This document shows positions 7,724 through 14,639 of a stretch of 14,639 bases of DNA, in pieces. Location of the stretch: the NCBI GenBank assembly GCA_004151065.3, contig NWUY0300047810.1, positions 12,057 to 26,695 on the forward strand. The letters run 5' to 3'. Under the pieces are notes generated by a model. The model made no database searches, was not told where the DNA came from, and saw only the letters and a program-made list of their open reading frames with translations. Numbering within the stretch: position 1 is the first letter of the stretch; each line of letters begins with the position of its first letter. This DNA is from Larix sibirica (Eukaryota > Streptophyta > Pinopsida > Pinales > Pinaceae). Both the position numbers and the translations under genes were made by a program.

Positions 7724-8977
7724 ATGGATCCTCCATCGGCCCCCTCTCCTGAGGAACGAAGCGCCTTCTGGATGTGCCTTCCTGCTCTTTGGTGGATCCA
7801 CCCCCCTCTTTCCGCCTCCTCGGATCCATCTGATGCCAGTTTTATCAAGCGCGCTGCTGCCCCCCGTATTAGATCCTGTCGGAGCTTCCAAGTTGAAACC
7901 CTGCTTTGAGTGAACGTGGTTTGATCAGACAATTTACTGGAATCTGGCCGTCTCCAAAATCCATGGACGCCTGGATCAACAAGAAACTGGATGCCCCTGA
8001 TCACTGGGGGTCTGCAGCACTGTTTTTGCGGTAAGGGTTTCTTTACTTTTCTGTTTGAAAACAAGCTGATAGGGATCTCATTTTTAGAAGCGCCCATATT
8101 TCATGGGCCCTCTGGCCTCTACTTAAATCGTTGGAGCTTATCCTTTGACCCCGAGAAGGATGTTCCCTCTGCATCCCTGTCTGGGTTCGCCTTCCCCATT
8201 TGCCGTTACATGTTGGAATGACGAAACCCTGCAAGCTATTGGTAACTCCCTTGGGAAGTATATTGACAAAGCAGAGCCGAAAGGGCCCTTGTTCTCCTGT
8301 GTCCAGAATCTGTGTAGAATAGATCTGGAGAAAGGTCTACCGGAAGAAGTAAACCTATTTATGGACGGTGGGAGCATATGCAGAAGGTTGATTACGAGAA
8401 GTTGCCTTTCAAATGCAAAAAGTGTCACGAATATGGACATTCTGTCAAAAAATTCCCTAAGGCAGCTCAAGAAGCCCCAGAGAGAGCTCAAGAGGAAGTA
8501 TGGCAGCAGATCAAGAAGGGAAAAAAAACTACTCCTGCCCCCCCCTCTCACAAAGGGATTCAAGCCAAAAACATTGTAGAAATATCCCCCGAATCCAAGG
8601 AAGGGCCATCCTCCAATAGATTCCAAGATCTTCCTACAGAAGAAGGGGAAATCACAATTGAACCTGGAAGGGAAGAAATCCCCTCTTCTTCCCTCGGAGA
8701 AGAGTTGATTGGTGTAAACACTGGCGGTTCCAGCACCCCAGGTGGTTCGTGGGATGATAAGGTGAAGAGTAACTTCGTCCCACTCTCCTCGTCTCTGGAC
8801 AACTCCTCGGAATCTCTTGAGGAAATGGATATGGTGCAACCCCCAAACACCAGAGGTAGGAAATCGCAAAGATATCATAGAGAACTTGAGGTCGAAAGAG
8901 AGATCGATCTGGGCAGAAAAAAAAATCCTGGAAGATATGAAGCTGCTTCAAAATCCCAAATCTCAAAGTGGAGCTAA
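7724..8977 (+). pseudogene. LINE ORF1 (copy B): DUF4283-like domain and broken zinc knuckle
   Basis: Starts at ATG 7724 in the context gccATGG and ends at TAA 8975-8977, about 418 codons if frames are joined. At least three frame changes occur: near 7870, near 7985 and between about 8050 and 8370. The DUF4283-like domain reads CFCGKGFFTFLFENK, LYLNRWSLSFDPEKD and IGNSLGKYIDKAEPKG. From 8378 one open frame covers the rest: LPFKCKKCHEYGH, a C-x2-C-x4-H-x4-C zinc knuckle (codons 8414, 8423, 8438) whose fourth ligand is Phe (codon 8453), followed by an acidic, Ser/Pro/Glu-rich tail. ORF1 proteins bind element RNA and accompany ORF2. A 246-residue open frame on the opposite strand (8138-8878) is only a shadow. 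Confidence 0.9.
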
Positions 8978-9019
8978 AGATGGCGGGTCCTGAGTAGGAT
9001 CTCTATCAGTCAAGAAGTA

Positions 9020-9720
9020 ATGCTAGTTGTCTCTTGGAACTGTAGGGGTCTTGGCGGGCTGAACAAAGTGGAAGCAATCAAAAATATAATCACATCTAAA
9101 AAGCCTGATCTCATGCTAATCCAAGAGACCAAAATGTTGGGCATAGAGGTCATGGCCCTCTCACGCTCCCTCTAGAAGAATTGCCATGGCTCTGCTCTCA
9201 TTGCTCGTGGGGCCTCTGGGGGTATTGCCACTCTGTTAGAAAGGGTTGTGCTCGTGGGGATGCTATCTGAAATAAAGGAAAACGACAACAACAACCCTTT
9301 CTATATTTGCAATGTTTATGGCCCCACTCACTACAGGGATAAGATCAAGTTTTGGGAAGATCTCAACAGCCTTAAGGATAGCATGCAGGGGAAAAATCTC
9401 ATCATCGCCGGAGATTTCAATGTCACAAAATCTCAACAAGAGAAGCGAGGAGGAAACATTGTTCGTGACCCTTTTGGAGAAAATCTTGAGGACCTATTGG
9501 ATGATCTGGACCTCATGGATATTCCACTAAAAAATTGGAAATATACCTGGATCAACAAGAGATGCAGCATTGGGCACATTGCGGCCAAGCTCGATCGTTT
9601 CCTGGTAATCTCCTCTTTCCTTCATTCTGATCTAATTGCTTTCTCCTTCACTCTTCCTTGTGCTGCCTCCGACCATAGACCTATCTCCCTCTCCCTCTCT
9701 CCTTCTGAACACCTTGGGCC
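9020..9720 (+). other. ORF2 endonuclease domain (EEP/APE-like)
   Basis: Catalytic and structural motifs appear in order: SWNCRG (Asn codon 9038), IQETK (catalytic Glu codon 9125), NVYGP, AGDFNV (from 9410), AKLDRFLV and SDHRPISL (Asp-His pair, 9671-9676). All expected active-site residues are present; the only lesion inside the domain is TAG 9173-9175, at a place where Trp would fit. The enzyme family nicks one strand of the target to prime copying. Confidence 0.92.
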
Positions 9721-10289
9721 TATCCCCTTCCACTTCAATCCTCTCTGGCTTCAGAACCCCTCATTTTTTGATATTGTCAGTAAATCCTGGAACTCGTGCT
9801 TCTTTGGATCTCCCAGTTTCATTTGGGAATCCAAACTCAAAATCGTCAAATTGGCGCTCAAGAGCTGGGCAAGTCTTCCTTTAACAATCCTTGTCAATCT
9901 AAACCTAACCTACAAGATGAGCTCGTCAAGGTTCACCAGCGAATGGAGTCAGAGGAGGTGACGTCGGCTGCTTTAAGACAGGAAAAAGACTTAGATTTGA
10001 AAATCCTTAGTGCAGCCAAGCAGGAAGAGGAAATCCGGAGACTTAAATTTAGACAGCTTTGGCTTGAGGGAGGTGACAGCAACATGAAATAATTTCATAA
10101 CCAGGCTAAGGCTCGACGTAGCCAGAACGTTATTGGAGAGCTGAAAAATCAGAATGGAGAAAGAGTCAGTAGACAAGAAGACTTAAAACAACATTCCTTC
10201 AATCATTTTAGTGATCTCTTCAGGGACAGTGGGGATACTGACCCTGAAGCACAAGCTAATATTTTGGCGGGCATCCCCAATCTTGTTTT

Positions 10290-11500
10290 GGATAGCGCTA
10301 ATAGAGACCTCTCTAAACCAATTTTGGAGCATGAAATTGTGAATGCCATCTGGTCCCTCCAAGCCGACAAGGCTCCTGGCCCCGACAAATTCACCATCAA
10401 ATTTTACCGGGCCGCCTGGGAGATCATTAAAGATGACCTGAAAATTATTCTCAACTGGACTAGGAAGAAAGAAAAAATTGGTGGGGCTACCAACTCCTCC
10501 TTCCTAGCCTTAATCCTGAAAGAAAAAACTCCTTGCTCCATTGGCCGCTTTAGGCCTATTTCCCTTTGCAATACCTCCTATAAAATCCTCTCTAAGATCC
10601 TTGCCACCAGAATGAAAAAATTAATGGGAAAGCTCATCTATGAATCCCAGGGGGGATTCATATCCGGTCGCCAAATCTTGGACAACATCATCATCGTACA
10701 AGAAGAAATCCACTCCAGCATCGATAAGAAGCATCAAGGTATGGCCATCAAACTTGACATGGCAAATTCCTTTTATCATGTAAACCATAATTTTCTTTTT
10801 GATATCATGATCAAGTTTGGTTTCTCTGGAAGATTCGTAAGATGGATTAAAGCATGCATCAACAATCCCTGGATTTCTCCCTTAGTCAACGGTAGATTGA
10901 CCAACTTATTTTAGGCTTCCAGAGGTCTGCGTCAAGGCTTCCCTTTGTCTCCTTTTCTTTATCTCCTTGTTGTTGATTCTATGAGTAGGAAACTCCACAC
11001 CTTGCAAGCCTCGGGAGAACTAAAGGGAATAAAAATTGTTAGAGGCGTCAAGCCGGTCAACCACTCCCAGTTTGTTGATGACAACATTTTCCTTGGGGGT
11101 GCCTCCATTACTATTTTTGTTAGATTCAATCAAGTCCTAATCACCTTCCTTAAAGATTCTGATGGCAAATTCGACTCAGCCAAATCCAAAATATACGGTT
11201 GGAACTGCCCCCCTGGGGTTCTTGCATGAATTCTGGGTTTTGAAGGTATCGAAACCTAGAACTATTTTAACTACCTTGGCATTCCAATCTTCAAAGGTAG
11301 AAAAAGAGTTGTATACTGGCAAGGGATAATTGATAAAATCAAAAATAAAATCAACTCCTGGGGCTCGCGTTGGCTAAATCCCGCTGGAAAACTGGTCCTG
11401 ATCAACTCCATTCTTTTGGCCTATCCTCTCTATGCTTGTTCCATTTCTCTGGAACCCAAAGCAATGACGTTGGAAATTACTAAAGAGCTCGGGAAGTTCT
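10290..11500 (+). other. ORF2 reverse transcriptase domain
   Basis: One phase throughout: KAPGPDKFT, FRPISLCNTSYKILSKI, SQGGFISGRQILDNI, IKLDMANSFYHVNH (first catalytic Asp codon 10756), GLRQGFPLSPFLYLL and QFVDDNIF, where the YxDD-type box is FVDD at 11071-11082 with both Asp residues kept. Two oddities: the AFDRV-like segment reads SFYHV, with Tyr (codon 10774) in place of Asp, and the usual Ala of FADD is Val. Stops at 10912 and 11227 interrupt it. Confidence 0.94.
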
Positions 11501-12199
11501 TATGGGAGGGAGGGAAAACCAACCTTTCCAAAAAGTTTCATTTGATCAACTGGGATATAGTGTGCAGATCCAAAATTTATGGAGGTGCAGGGATCAAATA
11601 TCCTTCATATATGAACCTTGCCCTTGGTGCCAAAATTCTCTGGAGGATCATTTCAGGGAAGAAAGCTTGGTGGAAGGAAATTCTCCACAAAAAACACATG
11701 ACAGGCGGTAGAAAATGATGTGTGGATAATATTGACAAGGAGAAATGAGGGTCTCCTTTCTGGAATCTCTGCAAACATGCGGCCTTCAACATTCAAAGAA
11801 ACTTGTCATGGATCCCAAGAAATGGTAAGAAAATCCAAATTTGGAAGGACAAATTCTGTTCCAGTCCCCCGCGAACTCACTCCACGAATTCCGCGATTTG
11901 AGATGTTGGATGGAGCAAGCTAACATTTACACCCTTTTTTATTTGTCCTCTTGGTCCAACCAAGGTCGATGGATGGGATGGCTAAATCTGGAGCTCCCGG
12001 ATCACCTTCTTCATGATTATCGGTCGCTTCTCTCTCGTTTTCTTGGTTCTCTTCCCATCCATCAAAATTTGAGAGACAAACATGGCTGGTAAAAAGCGGG
12101 CACTTACTCTGTTAAGGAGGGATATGGGCTTCTTGACGCCCTTAGCAATCAGTGTAACAAGGATAACAAGTGGAAAAGAGTCTGGGATAGGGATTGGAT

Positions 12200-12400
12200 C
12201 CTGAAAGTAAACGTCTTCAACTGAACACTTGCTCACAGAAAGGCTCTCACATATGAGAATCTTAGGAAAAGGAGGATCGAAGGGCCAGCTAGATGCGTTC
12301 TTTGCAAGGAGGCAAAGGAAAGGATTGACCGCCTATTTATGGATTGCAGCTTCTCACAAGAGGTATGGCATCGGGCCTACAAGGAAATCCAACCAAATCT
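12200..12400 (+). other. ORF2 zf-RVT zinc-binding region
   Basis: Reads CVLCKEAKERIDRLFMDC in frame 3: Cys codons 12294, 12303 and 12345. The position that is His in this family, and in the left LINE fragment, is Arg here (12330). The motif follows LAHRKALTYENLRKR, the usual lead-in. It probably contacts RNA or DNA during target-primed copying. Confidence 0.85.
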
Positions 12401-12799
12401 CATCCTCCCTACTGATTGGAATGATCTCTTTTCCAATTGGCACCTCTACTACCAGAACTCGCTATCCAGGAAGCCGGACTTCAAAAGAGCTTGGGCAGCT
12501 TTTCCAAAATTCATCTGCTGGAAACTTTGGACTGCCAGAAATAAGGATATTTTTGAAGGTATTAGAGCCACCCCTGGTAAATTCCTCTCTTCTGCAAAAG
12601 CTCTTTGGATTGATTCCCTCTCTACAAGAAGTATGAAAAACATTGGCAAGGAACCTCTAAATGTGGAAGAGAAAAATTGGGTGGCTGACCTCTTGATCCC
12701 CCCTATTCCCACTTTGTTTCTTCCCTCCAAGAGTCATAAGCCAAAAACTTGGAACATCAGAATGGAACCACAGGAACTACATCTTTGGGTCATAACTCT

Positions 12800-13250
12800 T
12801 GGCAATCATATCCTCTTTTTCGATGGTGCCTAAAAGGGAAACCCTGGGTTGGCAAGTGCAGGAGGAGTCCTCTTGGGCTCTGAGGGAAACAATGTGAAAG
12901 ACTTCGCCTGGGGAATTGGTAGAAGGACCATTAATGATGTGGAATGGATCGCATTACTCAAAGGTATGGAGATCGCTAGGAATACAGATTTCAAGGATCT
13001 CATCGATATTGGAGATTCAATGATGGTTATCATGGAATCCAGGTCTCTAGCCAAAACTCGTCGAAAACTGGTCTCAAACCTCCATCATCACTTCATCTTT
13101 ATGATCAAGGATTTCAACACTACCTCCTTCCTTCATGTCTCGAGGCACAATAATCAGCAATCCGACACCATGGACAACATTGGAGCTGGCCTGGACTATG
13201 GTATATTGATCAGCGATGGACAAAACTCTGCTAACAACTGGGTTCCATAA
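12800..13250 (+). other. ORF2 C-terminal RNase H domain
   Basis: Frame 3 gives FFDGA (Asp codon 12822), a stop at 12831, then AGGVLLG, NDVEWIALLKGMEIA (Glu codon 12942), IGDSMMVI (Asp codon 13014) and QQSDTMDN (Asp codon 13164), ending at TAA 13248-13250. All four acidic RNase H residues can be assigned, so this domain is better preserved than the one in the left fragment, apart from the stop. Confidence 0.88.
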
Positions 13251-13432
13251 CCCTCCCCCTCCTAGTTTGTATTTATGGACACACCTTCTATGTGCACCCT
13301 CTTGAATTGGGTTTTACCCCACTACCCCTCTAACTTTGGAATCAACCTTGGTTTTTTTGTGTTTAATTCTAAGATTGCCTTGGGATTTACCTACCCCCCT
13401 AGATCCTCTCACACATCCTCCCATCACAAACG
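13251..13432 (+). other. Non-coding sequence after LINE ORF2, probably its 3'UTR
   Basis: C- and T-rich sequence without a convincing reading frame. It bears no visible similarity to the 3'UTR at 1021-1279. There is no A-tail or target duplication here, so the LINE may extend further right. Confidence 0.5.
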
Positions 13433-14404
13433 ATGGCCTCCCCTAACCGTCTCCACCTAGATCGCATGAGAGAATTCATTGTGACTAGGCTCCGAGGACA
13501 ACGCAACTTATATCATGTTTGAAGGTGACATTTTTGGCATCTTTCTCATGCCTATGCCCCGAGTGTTGTATTTTTTCTACTTGTTAACATGGAATACGCT
13601 GGTCAGAACACTCCTGCGTTGCAATGCAGACGTTGCAGGAAGCATGTCCAGGCTAATTCGACGGGTGTTGGAATGAAGAGATATATGTCTTCTCTTGATG
13701 TGGTGCAAGGGAACGGTGGCTCTGAGCAACAGGCTCCTCATTCTAGGGGTCTGGTCCAGAATGGTTTTCGCAGATACGACTCTGGCAATGGCAGAAACTA
13801 GGCTCATCTCAACAAGGGGCAGGGACAGAGCAACAAGGGTTATGGGTTTCATGTTCACTGTGGGCACTCAAGTAAACTGATCAACGGCGGGAATTGGCCT
13901 CTTCTGGAAGTGGGACTTGTCTAGAACAATTATGGTTTTGTGCCGCAGTTTGCTCGTGGCAACTCCAGAGAGCCGGGAAGTAGCAGAAACTGGATGCACC
14001 ATGTTGGGGATAGAAGTGGGTTCGTGAACTTGGGCTCCTCGCAAGGACCTGATATCCCATCCCCCGGGGTTCTCTCGCATGTTCTTGAACTAGAAACACA
14101 GGTTCACTGGCTTAGAGGAGAATACACTGAATTGAAAAAAGCTATTTCCCATCTCGCCACCTTTGTTCAGATCTCGAACTCGGAAGTTCGTAGCAGCAAT
14201 ATTAAAATGAAAGATTATTTCGAAACCTTATCTAACAAGGTTGAATCCCTGCATAGTTGCCTCAGGATTTTTCAAGCTAAGGTTGATTGAATCAGGACCA
14301 ACAACAGGACCAACTCCACTGTTCTCCACGGCGCTGATGATGATAATGCAGGTGTTGCATCTGGGAGCAAGGAGAAGAACATTCTTCAGCTCCTTGACAA
14401 TTGA
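13433..14404 (+). pseudogene. Unassigned broken frame: Cys-rich start, Gly/Asn-rich middle, coiled-coil end
   Basis: I do not recognise this. Frame 2 can be followed from ATG 13433 (context acgATGGCC) or, more safely, ATG 13589. Stops lie at 13520, 13526, 13799, 13922, 14288 and 14402, about half or fewer than chance would give over 324 codons, which weakly suggests former coding use. From 13589: LQCRRCRKH is Cys-rich; GFRRYDSGNGRN and KGQGQSNKGYGF form a Gly/Asn/Arg-rich stretch; then FHVHCGH; and 14078-14287 gives a convincing coiled coil (LELETQVHWLRGEYTELKKA, onward to KVESLHS). Zinc-like plus low-complexity plus coiled coil resembles a nucleic-acid-binding Gag or ORF1-type protein, but a retrocopy of a host gene is equally possible. 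No introns are evident. Confidence 0.4.
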
Positions 14405-14639
14405 AGCTTCTCTGTCAAATCGTTCTTGGTTTTTACAAAACCTTTTTTGTAATGGATGTCTCCTTTTCTTTGTTTAAGCTTGTAGAAGCTAGCCCATATA
14501 CCTCGTGATGTATTTCTTCTGCAGTTTCATTCTAGGAAATTTTGTACAAACTTTCAGTTCTCAAAGAATAGGGATTGTGTATGACATGCAAAGACTGGAA
14601 GTTGATGAGTTTGTCTTGACAACTCTCCTTTTTTGGGAC
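14405..14639. other. Non-coding end of window
   Basis: T-rich sequence with many stops in all frames and no motif I can name. It could be the 3'UTR of the preceding broken frame. Confidence 0.4.

Larger units (their letters stand above)
7640..13250 (+). mobile_element. LINE copy B: near-complete L1-like element with RNase H
   Basis: Order on the plus strand: 5'UTR, ORF1 (DUF4283-like, zinc knuckle), 42-base spacer, ORF2 with endonuclease, reverse transcriptase, zf-RVT and C-terminal RNase H. This is the architecture of RNase H-bearing plant L1-type LINEs. Coding length about 5.5 kb is full size. Several frameshifts and about ten in-frame stops show it is inactive. The given end is the ORF2 stop; the true 3' end with A-tail and target duplication was not found. 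Confidence 0.92.
9020..13250 (+). pseudogene. LINE ORF2 (copy B): endonuclease-RT-RNase H polyprotein
   Basis: The start ATG 9020 is chosen because MLVVSWNCRG is the usual beginning of the endonuclease. About 1,410 codons long, the normal size for a plant ORF2 with RNase H. Phase changes: frame 2 up to about 9875, frame 1 to about 11885, frame 3 to the end. In-frame stops include TAG 9173, TAA 10090, TAG 10912, TGA 11227, TAG 11257, TGA 11716, TAA 12090 and TAA 12831, the last splitting the RNase H. ORF2 nicks the target DNA, primes on it and copies the element RNA. Domains are listed separately. Between RT and zf-RVT (11500-12200) the text is the typical LINE linker, for example RNGKKIQIWKDKF and AGTYSVKEGY. 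Confidence 0.93.

Noticed and set aside
8138-8878. 246-residue open frame on the minus strand
   Set aside because: It lies antisense to the recognisable LINE ORF1 and has no motif; it is open because the coding strand is Pro/Ser/Glu-rich.
12229-12636. 135-residue plus-strand open frame
   Set aside because: It overlaps the zf-RVT region in another frame; the frame-3 reading has the family motifs.
13567-13700. LQCRRCRKH as the missing ORF1 zinc knuckle of LINE copy A
   Set aside because: Spacing and neighbours do not match C-x2-C-x4-H-x4-C or the KLPFKCKKCHEYGH block of copy B, so it is not the rest of copy A.
1-14639. CRISPR array, tRNA, rRNA or bacterial operon
   Set aside because: No spaced identical repeats, no cloverleaf candidates noticed, and the content is typical of plant retroelements.

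Overview
This window looks like intergenic DNA from a large, repeat-rich seed-plant nuclear genome. A gymnosperm is possible, but that is only an impression from the style of the retroelements. I see no intact host gene. Almost everything recognisable is a decayed retrotransposon: one Ty3/gypsy chromovirus-type LTR element on the minus strand, and at least three pieces of RNase H-bearing plant LINEs (L1-like) on the plus strand. All reading frames carry stops and frameshifts, so none should make a full-length protein.

Layout. Positions 1-5793 hold the LTR element, read right to left. The 5' LTR is at about 5641-5793, followed by leader, gag, protease, reverse transcriptase, RNase H, integrase and a chromodomain-like tail that ends at the polypurine tract (about 1371-1384). 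The 3' LTR then begins at 1369. That 3' LTR is cut in two by a 5'-truncated LINE (74-1279) flanked by a perfect 13-bp target-site duplication (61-73 and 1280-1292). The LINE carries only the end of ORF2 (zinc finger plus RNase H), a 3'UTR and a short A-tail. Positions 5794-6957 are AT-rich and non-coding, with a small tandem repeat at 6606-6837.

From about 6960 the plus strand carries LINE sequence of higher GC. First comes the 5' end of one copy (A, to 7638), then a single N, then the 5' end of a second, near-complete copy (B, 7640 to at least 13250). Copy B has a 5'UTR, ORF1 (DUF4283-like domain plus a zinc knuckle) and ORF2 (endonuclease, reverse transcriptase, zf-RVT, C-terminal RNase H). 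The 3' end of copy B is not resolved. From about 13433 to 14404 lies a broken plus-strand frame that I do not recognise, with a Cys-rich start, a Gly/Asn-rich middle and a coiled-coil end.

How the parts work together: when active, the LTR element would have used gag particles, RT/RNase H copying and integrase, with the chromodomain guiding insertion. The LINE would have used ORF1 RNP binding and ORF2 nicking plus target-primed reverse transcription. The insertion at 74-1279 is a well-preserved fossil of that second reaction. The most useful leads are this nested insertion, the back-to-back LINE 5' ends joined at an N, and the unassigned frame at the right end.
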